A stretch of 64,000 nucleotides of DNA from Leifsonia poae (GCF_020009625.1 NZ_JAIHLP010000002.1:3162001-3226000), one strand, 5' to 3'. Counted from the first letter of the stretch, positions 27,478 to 36,171 are shown. The notes: generated from the letters alone by a model not told the origin. Numbers and translations: made by a program.

Positions 27478-28262
27478 GCGCCAATATGTCGCTGGGATCC
27501 GGGGATCTCGGCATCCGCACCGACTACCCGGATCCGCTCTGGGTTCAGGCGGCGGATGCGATCCGCGCCCAGGTTGCGGCCGGCTCGATGCGTGCCGGCT
27601 CGCGTCTTCCCCCGGAGCGTGAACTCTGCCAGAAGCTCGGCATCAGTCGGGTCACCCTGCGCAAGGCTCTGCAGGCTCTGGTCGACGACGGCGCCATCAC
27701 CCCCTCGCACGGCCGGGGCTGGTACATCGCCGGGGGCGGCTCCGAGGAGCGCAACGAGTGGCCGAACAGTCTGGAGTCGTTCAGCGAGACGGCCGAACGG
27801 ATGGGTCTCGTCGCCTCCTCCCGCGTGCTGCGGGCCGAAAAGACGGCCGCCACGATCGACGAGGCCGAGAAACTCGGGATCGCGCCGGGCACGCCGCTGT
27901 TCCGGCTCGGCCGGGTGCGCCTGCTCAACGAGGTGGCCATCGCCGTTGACCTCTCGCTGGTGCCGGCCGCGCTCATCCCGGACGTGGAGGCGTACGACTT
28001 CCGCACCCAGTCCCTCTACGAGGTGCTCACGGAGTCCGGCCACGACCTCGCCAATGCGGAGACCACGATCGAGGCCCGCGAGGCCAGCACCGAGATCGCC
28101 GGCCAGCTCGACGTCGAGGTCGGGACCCCCACCCTCGTCATGCACCAGCTGGTGAGCGGCCGGGCGGACCGCCCTGTGCTCGCCTCGACCATTCAGTACG
28201 CCGGCGACCGCTACCGCCTGCGCACGTATTTCGCCCGCCACAACCGAACGGAGCTCCTGTGA
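27474..28262 (+). CDS. GntR-family regulator, HutC/UTRA type (module B)
   Basis: 262 residues: a winged helix (LPPERELCQKLGISRVTLRKAL) and a UTRA domain ending AGDRYRLRTYFARHN. It is a clear paralogue of the regulator at 19843, sharing EWPNSLESF, SHGRGWY and the C-terminus. It is embedded in the module B operon, coupled by ATGA to the Gfo/Idh gene and by GTGA to the amine oxidase. UTRA domains bind sugar phosphates, amino sugars or fructosamines in characterised relatives. It probably represses module B from the repeats at 26337-26399. Confidence 0.92.
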   Translation: MSANMSLGSGDLGIRTDYPDPLWVQAADAIRAQVAAGSMRAGSRLPPERELCQKLGISRVTLRKALQALVDDGAITPSHGRGWYIAGGGSEERNEWPNSLESFSETAERMGLVASSRVLRAEKTAATIDEAEKLGIAPGTPLFRLGRVRLLNEVAIAVDLSLVPAALIPDVEAYDFRTQSLYEVLTESGHDLANAETTIEAREASTEIAGQLDVEVGTPTLVMHQLVSGRADRPVLASTIQYAGDRYRLRTYFARHNRTELL

Positions 28263-30226
28263 CCACCACCGCTGTGACCGAGACGACCGGGGTCGCCGCT
28301 GCGCTGACGTCGATGAAGTCGCACGAGATCGTCGCGGCGCGCGCCCTCTTGGTGCGCGAGGGGCTGCTCGGCGAGAACACGCACGTCTCCTACTTCGGTC
28401 TGCTCGAGCAGGACAAGCGCACTCTGCTGGCACCGGGAGCAGTTCCGGATGCGCGCCGCTTCCGTGCGATGCTCGTCGACTTCGGCACCGGCGCCTCCCA
28501 CGATGTCGTGGTCTGCCCCGCCGAAGATCGCGTCGTCTCCGCCCGCGAACTCGATCCGGCCGAGGGTCAGGTGCCGGTCGTCCTCGCGGAGTTCGGCCTG
28601 GTCGAAGAGGTCGTGCATCAAGACGAACGCTGGCTGGCTGCGATGGCCAAGCGCGGCCTCACCGACATCAGCACCCTGCGGGTCAACCCGCTCTCTGCGG
28701 GCGTGCTCGCCCCCGACGAGCAGGGCCGCCGTATCCAGCGCTGCTTCACGTTCGTGCAGAAGACCCCGCACGACCTCGGCTGGGCGCATCCCGTCGACGG
28801 CGTGACCGTGATGGTCGACGTCATCACCCGCGAGGTGCTCGACGTGATCGACTACGTCGAGTTCCCGGTGCCGCAGGAGGACGGCAACTTCCACCTGCCC
28901 GAGTGGGTCGGTCAGAAGCCGCGCCAGGGTCTGAAGCCCATCGAGATCAGGCAGCCCGAAGGTCCGAGCTTCACCGTGGACGACGACGGCGTGCTCTCCT
29001 GGGCCGGCTGGAACCTGCAGGTCTCCTTCGACCAGCGCGAAGGCCTGGTGTTCCACAACATCTCGATCGACGACGACGGCGTTCAGCGCCCGGTCGTCTA
29101 CCGCGCCTCCATCGCCGAGATGATGGTGCCGTACGGCGACCCGAGCCCGCAGCGCTGGTTCCAGAACTTCTTCGACTGCGGCGAGTACCTGCTCGGCGGT
29201 TTCGCCAACTCGCTCGAGCTCGGGTGCGACTGCGTGGGCGACATCACCTACCTGGATGCGACGCTCGCCGACAACGCCGGGAACGTGCGCGTCATCCCGC
29301 AGGCCATCTGCATCCACGAGGAGGACACCGGCATCCTCTGGAAGCACTATGACAACTGGAACGGTTCCAGCGACTCGCGCCGCAATCGCCGCCTCGTGGT
29401 CTCGTTCTTCGTCACCGTCGGCAACTACGACTACGGCTTCTACTGGTACTTCTCGCTCGACGGCAATATCGAGCTGGAGGTGAAGGCCACCGGCGTCGTG
29501 TTCACCTCGGCCTACCCGGGGGAGGGCTACGCTTACGCGTCCGAGCTCGCGCCCGGGCTCGGCGCGCCCTACCACCAGCACCTGTTCAGTGCCCGCCTCG
29601 ACATGATGGTCGACGGACACGACAACGCGGTGGACGAGCTGGAGGCCGTGCTCGTGCCGCGCGGCGACACGAACCCCACGGGGACGGGGATCACGCAGAC
29701 CGTCACACGGCTGCGCACCGAGTCGGAGGCGCAACGCCTGGCCGACAACGCCCGCGGACGCGTCTGGCTGGTGTCGAACCCGGCCGTCAAGAACCGGCTC
29801 GGCGGCAGCGTCGGCTATGTGCTGTTCCCCGAGGGCAAGCCGGCCCTCCTCGCCGACGAGCAGTCGGACATCTACGCCAGGGCTACCTACGCCGCCAAGC
29901 ATCTCTGGGTCACCGCCTACGAGCCGGACGAGCTCTACCCGGCGGGCGACTTCGTCAACATGCACCCGGGCTGGGCGGGGCTCCCCGCCTGGACGGGGGC
30001 CGACCGACCCGTCGACGACACCGACATCGTGCTCTGGCACACCTTCGGCCTCACCCACTTCCCGCGGATCGAGGATTGGCCGATCATGCCCGTCGACTCG
30101 GCCGGCTTCGTGTTGAAGCCGCACGGCTTCTTCGGCCGCAATCCCACCCTCGACATCCCCGAATCGACCGGCGACCACTGCGCGCCGGGCGCGTCGCACC
30201 ATCACGAGCACGAAGGACACCACTGA
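28259..30226 (+). CDS. Primary-amine oxidase (copper amine oxidase)
   Basis: 655 residues with every catalytic residue of the family in place. Tyr390 in NYDY is the precursor of the topaquinone cofactor, Asp306 in FFDCGEY is the catalytic base, and His439, His441 and His600 are the copper ligands. As I recall the numbering of Arthrobacter phenylethylamine oxidase, all five sit at a constant offset of +8. It oxidises a primary amine to aldehyde, ammonia and hydrogen peroxide. No signal peptide is seen, so it should be cytoplasmic. Start GTG 28259 overlaps the GntR stop; the stop overlaps the next ATG by one base. Its place inside a sugar operon is unusual. Confidence 0.95.
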   Translation: MTTTAVTETTGVAAALTSMKSHEIVAARALLVREGLLGENTHVSYFGLLEQDKRTLLAPGAVPDARRFRAMLVDFGTGASHDVVVCPAEDRVVSARELDPAEGQVPVVLAEFGLVEEVVHQDERWLAAMAKRGLTDISTLRVNPLSAGVLAPDEQGRRIQRCFTFVQKTPHDLGWAHPVDGVTVMVDVITREVLDVIDYVEFPVPQEDGNFHLPEWVGQKPRQGLKPIEIRQPEGPSFTVDDDGVLSWAGWNLQVSFDQREGLVFHNISIDDDGVQRPVVYRASIAEMMVPYGDPSPQRWFQNFFDCGEYLLGGFANSLELGCDCVGDITYLDATLADNAGNVRVIPQAICIHEEDTGILWKHYDNWNGSSDSRRNRRLVVSFFVTVGNYDYGFYWYFSLDGNIELEVKATGVVFTSAYPGEGYAYASELAPGLGAPYHQHLFSARLDMMVDGHDNAVDELEAVLVPRGDTNPTGTGITQTVTRLRTESEAQRLADNARGRVWLVSNPAVKNRLGGSVGYVLFPEGKPALLADEQSDIYARATYAAKHLWVTAYEPDELYPAGDFVNMHPGWAGLPAWTGADRPVDDTDIVLWHTFGLTHFPRIEDWPIMPVDSAGFVLKPHGFFGRNPTLDIPESTGDHCAPGASHHHEHEGHH

Positions 30227-30936
30227 TGACCAGCCCCCTGGGCGTGCAGCTCTACAGCGTGCGCGACGAGATCGGCCCGGATGCGCTCCGCGCCTCCCTG
30301 ACCCGTCTCGCAGCGCTCGGCTTCACGCACGCCGAGCCCTACGACATCCTGAGCGACACCGAAGGGCTCGCTGCGGCACTGGCCGCTTCGGGGCTGCGCG
30401 CCACCACCGCGCACTCGAAGATCACCGAGCTCGACCGGGATGCGGTGGTCACCGCCGCGACCCGTCTCGGCATCGAGACCATCATCGTTCCCTGGGTGCG
30501 CCCGGACTCGATCGCCGACCGTGCGGGAGTGACGGCGCTCGCCGCGGCAATCAACGAGGCGGCCGCGTTCGCTGCCGGCTACGGCATCCGCGTCGGCTAC
30601 CACAACCACGACTTCGAGTTCGCCCAGAAGGTCGACGGCGTTCCGGCCTACGAGCTTCTCGTCTCGCTGCTCGACCCGGCAGTCGTGCTCGAACTCGACA
30701 CGTACTGGGCCGCTGTCGGCGGGGCCGACGTGACCGAGCTCATCCCGCGCCTCGGCGACCGCGTGCGCATGCTTCATGTGAAGCACGACGGGCAGAACCC
30801 GTTCGACATCGCCGATGTGCTGCCGCTCGCCACGAGCCTGGAACTGCCGGTCGTCGAGGTCGTCGTGCACGAGGGCGATGTGTGGCCGCTGCTCGAAGAG
30901 AACGCCGCATACTTCGGAAAGCTGGTGAACGCGTGA
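30226..30936 (+). CDS. Sugar phosphate isomerase/epimerase-like TIM-barrel protein
   Basis: A 236-residue AP-endonuclease-2-type barrel with LGVQLYSVRDEIG at the N-terminus and metal-site segments TTAHSKI, VGYHNHDFEF, VVLELDTYWAAVGG and HVKHDG. It is paralogous to the protein at 17972. Relatives include the fructoselysine 3-epimerase FrlC, IolE/IolI inosose enzymes and 3-keto-glycoside lyases. The ATG at 30226 is fixed by the TGATG overlap and GAAGGA upstream. It is coupled to Gfo/Idh by GTGA. Confidence 0.85.
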   Translation: MTSPLGVQLYSVRDEIGPDALRASLTRLAALGFTHAEPYDILSDTEGLAAALAASGLRATTAHSKITELDRDAVVTAATRLGIETIIVPWVRPDSIADRAGVTALAAAINEAAAFAAGYGIRVGYHNHDFEFAQKVDGVPAYELLVSLLDPAVVLELDTYWAAVGGADVTELIPRLGDRVRMLHVKHDGQNPFDIADVLPLATSLELPVVEVVVHEGDVWPLLEENAAYFGKLVNA

Positions 30937-32126
30937 CCGGCCAGGCCGCCTCCGGTGTCGTCGGCGTCGGTATCATCGGCGCGGGGAACATCTCTGACGA
31001 GTACCTTCGCTCGCTCACCACCTACCCGGATGTGCGCGTCGTCGGGATCGCCGACCTCGACCTCGACCGGGCGCGGGCGCAGGCGGCCGAGTACGGCATC
31101 CCGTTCTCGGGCGGTGTCGACGAGCTGCTTGCGCTGGACGAGGTGGAGATCGTCGTCAACCTCACGATCCCGGCGGCGCATGCCGAAGTCGGGCTGAAGG
31201 CTGTCGCGGCCGGGAAGCATGTGTGGGGCGAGAAGCCGCTGACGCTCGACCTGCCCAGTGCGCGGGCGTTGCTCGACGCCGCCGAAGCGCGTGGCGTGGT
31301 CGTGGCAAACGCTCCCGACACGATTCTCGGCGAAGGCATCCAGAACGCGCACACACTGCTCACGGACGGCGCGATCGGAACGCCGCAGACCCTCCTCACC
31401 CTGATGCAGGGCCCCGGACCGGACTCGTGGCACCCGCGCCCCCAGTTCCTCTTCGCTCGTGGCGCCGGGCCGCTGTTCGACATCGGACCGTATTACGTGA
31501 GCACGATGGTGCAGCTGCTCGGTCCGGTCGAATCGGTCGAGGCCGTCGGGCAGCGCCCGCGAGCAGAACGCGTGATCGGCTCCGGGCCGGACGCGGGGCA
31601 GAGCTTCCCGGTCGAGGTGAGCACCCATGTGAGCGTGCTGACGCGGTTCCGTTCCGGTGCGGTCGGCACCTCCGTCTACAGCTTCGACTCGGCGCTCCGC
31701 CGCCAGACATTCGAGATCACCGGCTCCGCCGGCGTCATCGAGGTGCCGGTGAGCGGGTTCGATGGGACGACCCGCGTGCTCGCGGGCGACGATAAGACCA
31801 CCGAGTGGGTCGACATCCCCCCGCCCGGCGCGCACCGCGAACGCGGTGCCGGCGTGCTCGAGATGGCCAGGGCCATCCGGGCGGGCCGCACGCCGCGCGC
31901 CAGCGGTGAGCTCGCCTACCATGCGCTCGAGGTCATGCTCGCGATCGAGGAATCGATCGAGAGCGGGCAGCCGGTAGACATCCGGAGCACGGCTCCGACG
32001 GTCGAGCCGCTGCCGGTCGACTGGGATCCGTTGAGCAGCACCCTCGGCGACACCAGCGCCGAGCAGGCGCCCGACACCACCAGCGCGGCGCTGAGCGCCG
32101 CCGAAACACCGAGGGGACAACGATGA
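30933..32126 (+). CDS. Gfo/Idh/MocA-family oxidoreductase
   Basis: An intact 397-residue member with the dinucleotide motif VGIIGAGNISDEYL, TIPAAHAEVGLKA, and the active-site GEKPLTL (Lys near residue 100). It is longer than the frameshifted paralogues because of a 40-residue C-terminal extension rich in Ser, Thr and Ala. It is predicted to oxidise a hydroxyl of a sugar or glycoside with NAD(P). Start GTG 30933 overlaps the upstream stop. It may be able to cover for the broken Gfo/Idh gene at the head of the same operon. Confidence 0.9.
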   Translation: MTGQAASGVVGVGIIGAGNISDEYLRSLTTYPDVRVVGIADLDLDRARAQAAEYGIPFSGGVDELLALDEVEIVVNLTIPAAHAEVGLKAVAAGKHVWGEKPLTLDLPSARALLDAAEARGVVVANAPDTILGEGIQNAHTLLTDGAIGTPQTLLTLMQGPGPDSWHPRPQFLFARGAGPLFDIGPYYVSTMVQLLGPVESVEAVGQRPRAERVIGSGPDAGQSFPVEVSTHVSVLTRFRSGAVGTSVYSFDSALRRQTFEITGSAGVIEVPVSGFDGTTRVLAGDDKTTEWVDIPPPGAHRERGAGVLEMARAIRAGRTPRASGELAYHALEVMLAIEESIESGQPVDIRSTAPTVEPLPVDWDPLSSTLGDTSAEQAPDTTSAALSAAETPRGQR

Positions 32127-33142
32127 ACGGGTACATCACATTCGCGGGGGCCCGCGCCACCCAGGCCGACGAGCTCGGCCAGGCCATCCCGCGCATCGCC
32201 GCGCAGATCGCGGAGCGTCAGGCGGCGGGCGAATTGGAGGGGGCCGGCCCCGTCTTCGTCGGAATCGGCGCCAGCCTGGCTGCGGCCTGCCCCGCCGTGT
32301 GGGCGCTGCGAACGCGCGGCATCCACTCCTGGCGGCTGGGAGCGGGCGATCTGCCCCTGCCGTTCCCTGCGAGCGTGCACCCCATCGTCGGCATCTCGCA
32401 GAGCGGGCGCAGCGCTGAGACGCTCGCCGTTCTCGAGTCGGTGGCGCCCGAGCTCCGCCTGGCAGTCGTCAACACGGAGCCGTCGCCCATCTCGCAGATC
32501 GCCTCCAGTATCGCGCTCGGCAACCTCGACGACAGCTACGCCTCCACCCTCGGTTACACCGCGACCGTAGCGGCGCTCGGGATGCTGGCAGACGCCTGGG
32601 ACGGGGGCGAGGTCGACCCGGCCTGGTTCACCCTGCACGAGACCTTCGCACAGGTCGAGGCCGAGCTCACCGAGCGCGTCACGGCGCTCGCGCCGTTGTT
32701 CCGCACGGTCGCGTCCAGCGACTTCGTCGGGGCCGGCCCGGCGGTGGGTTCGGCCGAGGCCGGTGCTCTGCTCTTCCGCGAGGTCGCGCGCATCCCGGCC
32801 ACCGGCATGAGCACGCGCCAGTACTTGCACGGCTCGATGGAGTCGGCCGGCGACGGCGTGCACGTGGTCTTCGGCGACAGCCGCGAGCTCGACCTTGCCA
32901 CGACGCTCTCTGAGGCGGGCCACCATGTGATCCTCATCTCGGCCGAGCCGGTCGACACCACGGACACGCTGCACCTGGTGCAACTGCCGAAGCTGCCCAC
33001 CGCGCAGCGCGCCGTGCTCGAAGCGCTGGTCATGCAGATCCTCGTCGGGGCCGTCGCCGATGTGCGCGGTGTCGAGATCGAGGAGTTCGTGTTCCACAAC
33101 GCGGACACGAAGGTTCCGGTCGACGCGGGCGGTGCCGCATGA
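32123..33142 (+). CDS. SIS-domain sugar isomerase/deglycase-like protein
   Basis: 339 residues with two SIS modules. The first carries FVGIGASLAAACPAVWALRTRG and ISQSGRSAETLAVLE, the Ser-rich phosphosugar loop; the second carries FREVARIPATGMSTRQYLHGSME. GlmS-, AgaS- and FrlB-type proteins share this layout. Length and context (epimerase before, kinase after, UTRA-type GntR in the operon) recall FrlB, which splits fructosamine-6-phosphates into glucose-6-phosphate and an amine. An amino-sugar isomerase/deaminase role is equally possible. It is coupled by ATGA on both sides. Confidence 0.88.
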   Translation: MNGYITFAGARATQADELGQAIPRIAAQIAERQAAGELEGAGPVFVGIGASLAAACPAVWALRTRGIHSWRLGAGDLPLPFPASVHPIVGISQSGRSAETLAVLESVAPELRLAVVNTEPSPISQIASSIALGNLDDSYASTLGYTATVAALGMLADAWDGGEVDPAWFTLHETFAQVEAELTERVTALAPLFRTVASSDFVGAGPAVGSAEAGALLFREVARIPATGMSTRQYLHGSMESAGDGVHVVFGDSRELDLATTLSEAGHHVILISAEPVDTTDTLHLVQLPKLPTAQRAVLEALVMQILVGAVADVRGVEIEEFVFHNADTKVPVDAGGAA

Positions 33143-34032
33143 CCGATGTGATCGTGGGCTTGGATGCCGGTGGCACCAAGCTCGGCGTGCGGGTCGCCGC
33201 TCTCGACGGCTCGCTCATCGCCGACGTCTCCCTGCCGGCCGAGGACTGGAGCGCCTCGCCGGCGGGGGACGCCGCTCGCTGGCTGATCCGTCGCCTCAAT
33301 CGTGTGGTGCCGGAGGGCGACCGTGTCGTGGCCGTCGGTGTGGGCGCGCAAGGCTGCGACACCGTCGAGCACTGCGGTGAGCTCGCGCATGAACTCGGCG
33401 CGCTCGGCTATCCGGCATCGGTCGTGAACGACGCGGCCCTCCTGGTGCCCGCCGCCGGGCTGACGACCGGCATCGGAGTGATCGCCGGAACCGGCTCCAT
33501 CGCTGTCGGCGGTGACGCGACCGGCGAGACGCTCTTCGCCGGAGGCTGGGGCTGGGTGATCGGAGACGACGGCGGCGCACCCGCCGTCGTGAGGGAGGCG
33601 ACCATCGCCGCCCTCGCCGCGAACGACGACGGCGAGCCGGACGACGGTCTGCTCCGCGCCCTGCTGCTCGCCTTCGGCGTCGACTCTGCGCCCGCACTGG
33701 CCCGTGCCGTCAACGACACACCGACGCCCGAGAACTGGGGGCCCCGTGCGATCGCCGTCTTCGCGGCCGCGGATGCCGGTTCGGCTCTCGCCGTCGGCGT
33801 CGTCGAACGCGCTGCGGACCACCTCGCGCACCTCGTCGACCAGCTCGTCCGTCGCGGTGCGGTCGGCGAGACCGTCGTCACCGCCGGCAGTGTCATCGCC
33901 AACCAGCCGCGTCTTTCCGCCGCACTGTCGGAGCGGATCGCGGCCGCGCATCCCTCGATCAGCATCGTGCCACTCGCCGACGCCCCCGTCGCCGGCGGAA
34001 TCGAGCTGGCCCGCCGCCTCACCGCCCCCTAA
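33139..34032 (+). CDS. BadF/BcrA-type sugar kinase (N-acetylglucosamine kinase-like)
   Basis: 297 residues of the ASKHA fold: the phosphate-1 motif VGLDAGGTKLGVRV at residues 4-17, a central NDAALLVPA with the likely catalytic Asp, and the phosphate-2 motif GVIAGTGSIAVG. Closest in pattern to GlcNAc/glucosamine kinases of the BadF group. It would produce the 6-phosphate used by the SIS protein encoded immediately upstream (ATGA overlap). It ends the tightly coupled part of module B; a 123-bp gap with repeats follows. Confidence 0.87.
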   Translation: MTDVIVGLDAGGTKLGVRVAALDGSLIADVSLPAEDWSASPAGDAARWLIRRLNRVVPEGDRVVAVGVGAQGCDTVEHCGELAHELGALGYPASVVNDAALLVPAAGLTTGIGVIAGTGSIAVGGDATGETLFAGGWGWVIGDDGGAPAVVREATIAALAANDDGEPDDGLLRALLLAFGVDSAPALARAVNDTPTPENWGPRAIAVFAAADAGSALAVGVVERAADHLAHLVDQLVRRGAVGETVVTAGSVIANQPRLSAALSERIAAAHPSISIVPLADAPVAGGIELARRLTAP

Positions 34033-34060
34033 CCCCACCCCACCCTCCCCCTCCCAGCAG

Positions 34061-34118
34061 CCGAGTCCGCACTTTATCCGCCCAAAACCACCGAGTCCGC
34101 TGAAAATCCGTGGACTCG
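34061..34118. repeat. 30-bp-period direct repeat with inverted copy
   Basis: CCGAGTCCGC-N5-ATCCG occurs at 34061-34080 and again at 34091-34110. An inverted GGACTCG follows at 34112-34118 and can pair with CGAGTCC of either copy (34062-34068 or 34092-34098). The set lies in the 123-bp gap between the kinase and aldehyde dehydrogenase genes and could be an operator array or alternative hairpins. Confidence 0.6.
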
Positions 34119-34155
34119 AGTGCTTTGACGCCAACCGCAGAACAAAGGAGTCAGC

Positions 34156-35532
34156 ATGGCCATCGCCACCATCAACCCGTCAACGGGTGAGACGCTCAAG
34201 ACCTTCGAACCGCACACTGCGGAGCAGATCGAGGCCATCGTCGCCCGCGCGCACGACACCTACCGCGACCTCGCCGCGACGAGCTTCGCCGAACGGGCCC
34301 GCTGGATGCACGCCGCCGCCGACCTGCTCGACGCCGAACTCGACGAGGTCGCCTCCCTGGTCTCCACCGAGATGGGCAAGACCATCGGCACCGCCAAGTA
34401 CGAGGTGTCGAAGTCGGCCCGCGGCATGCGCTGGTACGCCGACCACGCCGAGGAGTACCTGGCCGACGAGCACCCGGTCGAGCCCGGCGACGTCGGCGCC
34501 TCGGCCGTGAGCGTGCGCTACCAGCCGATCGGCACCGTGCTGGCCGTGATGCCGTGGAACTACCCGTTCTGGCAGGTCGTCCGCTTCGCCGCCCCCGCCC
34601 TGATGGCCGGCAACACGGGAATCCTCAAGCACGCTTCCAGTGTTCCGCAGAGCGCCCTCTACCTGGGCACTCTGTTCGCCAGGGCAGGCTTCCCCGAGGG
34701 GGCCTTCCAGACTCTGCTCGTGGAGGGTGGCGCGGTGACTTCGTTGCTGGACGACCCGCGCATCCGCGCCGTCACCCTCACCGGTTCGGTGGGCGCCGGC
34801 TCGGCCGTGGCCGAGGCCGCCGGACGCAACATCAAGAAGTCGGTGCTCGAGCTGGGAGGAACGGACGTCTTCGTCGTCATGCCCTCGGCCGATGTCGCCG
34901 CGGCCGCGACGGCCGGCGTGAACGCGCGCGTGCAGAACTCGGGCCAGAGCTGCATCGCCGCCAAGCGCTACTACGTGCACGCCGACGTCTACGACGAGTT
35001 CGAGCAGGCCTTCGTCGCCGGGATGCGCGCCCAGAAGCCGGGCGACCCGTTCGACCCCGAGACCTCGTTCGGTCCGCTCGCCACCGAGCAGGGCCGCCGC
35101 GACGCGCACGCGCTGGTCGAGGATGCGCGAGCCAAGGGCGCCACGGTGCTCGCGGGCGGCGACGTGCCGGAGGGTCCGGGCTGGTTCTACCCGGCCACCG
35201 TCCTCACCGACGTCACCCCCGAAATGCGCATCTTCCGTGAGGAGTGCTTCGGCCCGGTCGCCTGCCTCTACAAGGTGTCGAGTGCGGCCGAGGCCATCGA
35301 GCGCTCCAACGACTCGGAGTTCGGTTTGAGCTCCAGCGTCTGGACCAATGACGACACCGAGGCCGAGCTGTTCCAGAACGGCATCGAGGCCGGAGGCGTG
35401 TTCGTGAACGGCCTCACCGCTTCGTTCCCGCAGCTGCCCTTCGGAGGGGTGAAGGATTCCGGCTACGGCCGCGAGCTCTCGGCTCTCGGCATCCGCGAGT
35501 TCACCAACATCAAGACCGTCTGGCGCGCGTGA
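34156..35532 (+). CDS. NAD(P)-dependent aldehyde dehydrogenase (succinate-semialdehyde type)
   Basis: 458 residues of the ALDH superfamily: PWNYPFWQ, the catalytic Glu in LELGGTD, the nucleophilic Cys in NSGQSCIAAKRYY, and the C-terminal PFGGVKDSGYGRELS. The lack of an N-terminal extension and the short length match GabD2-like succinate-semialdehyde dehydrogenases. The start at 34156 follows AAAGGAG. It lies downstream of the amine oxidase operon, so a likely task is to oxidise the aldehyde released by that enzyme. The gap before it has its own repeats, so it may be separately controlled. Confidence 0.9.
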   Translation: MAIATINPSTGETLKTFEPHTAEQIEAIVARAHDTYRDLAATSFAERARWMHAAADLLDAELDEVASLVSTEMGKTIGTAKYEVSKSARGMRWYADHAEEYLADEHPVEPGDVGASAVSVRYQPIGTVLAVMPWNYPFWQVVRFAAPALMAGNTGILKHASSVPQSALYLGTLFARAGFPEGAFQTLLVEGGAVTSLLDDPRIRAVTLTGSVGAGSAVAEAAGRNIKKSVLELGGTDVFVVMPSADVAAAATAGVNARVQNSGQSCIAAKRYYVHADVYDEFEQAFVAGMRAQKPGDPFDPETSFGPLATEQGRRDAHALVEDARAKGATVLAGGDVPEGPGWFYPATVLTDVTPEMRIFREECFGPVACLYKVSSAAEAIERSNDSEFGLSSSVWTNDDTEAELFQNGIEAGGVFVNGLTASFPQLPFGGVKDSGYGRELSALGIREFTNIKTVWRA

Positions 35533-36035
35533 CCACCGCGCGAGAGGTGCGAGACGTCCACTTCCGCACCCCGGATGCGACGTTCTTGCACCTCTCGCGC
35601 GCCCTCGCACACGAGGCATTGCCCGCCGGGGTGATGGTGTGGGCGATCGCCGCCGGCAACAGCGCCGCGGCGACCACGGCCGCCGCCCTCACGCTGGCGC
35701 TCCTCTCCTTCGCCTACGCCCCGCTCGCCCGCACGCGGCACTGGGCGCGCGAGCACCTCGCCGACCTCTGGGCGATGCTTCTCCTGATGGCGGTCATGGC
35801 CGTCTCGTCTCCGAGCGCAAGCGATGCCGGCTCCACCGGGTCGAGCGAAGGCATGAGCGGCCACAGAATGGGGATGGGCGCACTTTCGGCAGGCATCAGC
35901 ATGGCGGCGGCCTTCGCCGTTGTGGCTGTGTGGGTGCTGGCGCGCGTGCTGCTCGCCCGGCGACTGTGGCGCTTCCACTCGCTCGCCTCCGCAGCGGTCT
36001 GCGGCGCCGGTCTCCTCTGGATGCTCGCTCTCTGA
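35529..36035 (+). CDS. Small integral membrane protein of unknown function
   Basis: 168 residues with a short hydrophilic N-terminus and four or five hydrophobic segments (AGVMVWAIAAGNSAAATTAAALT, then DLWAMLLLMAVMAVSS and others). A His/Met-containing stretch, GMSGHRMGMG, lies between segments. Start GTG 35529 overlaps the ALDH stop by four bases, which argues that it is translated. I do not recognise a family. Its role is open. Confidence 0.6.
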   Translation: MTTAREVRDVHFRTPDATFLHLSRALAHEALPAGVMVWAIAAGNSAAATTAAALTLALLSFAYAPLARTRHWAREHLADLWAMLLLMAVMAVSSPSASDAGSTGSSEGMSGHRMGMGALSAGISMAAAFAVVAVWVLARVLLARRLWRFHSLASAAVCGAGLLWMLAL

Positions 36036-36171
36036 TACCAACCGTGCTCTGCTGTGCCATCAACAGGAGCCATGTGTGAACGTCTCCGGATAGCTGCTCA
36101 GCCATGACCATCGGTCTAGCGGCCACGAGCTGACGAATGCCCGGCCTGCGACCGTGTCGATCGGCCGGCCG

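Noticed and set aside
28211..30223. Long open frame on the minus strand opposite the amine oxidase
   Set aside because: The plus strand carries all catalytic residues of a well-known family. The opposite frame is low-complexity, Val/Arg/Asp-rich and has no recognisable domain; it is a by-product of high GC.
36034..36040. GATACCA as another GGTAT-type site
   Set aside because: A single half-site with no partner at 10-11 bp, and not in front of a sugar gene.
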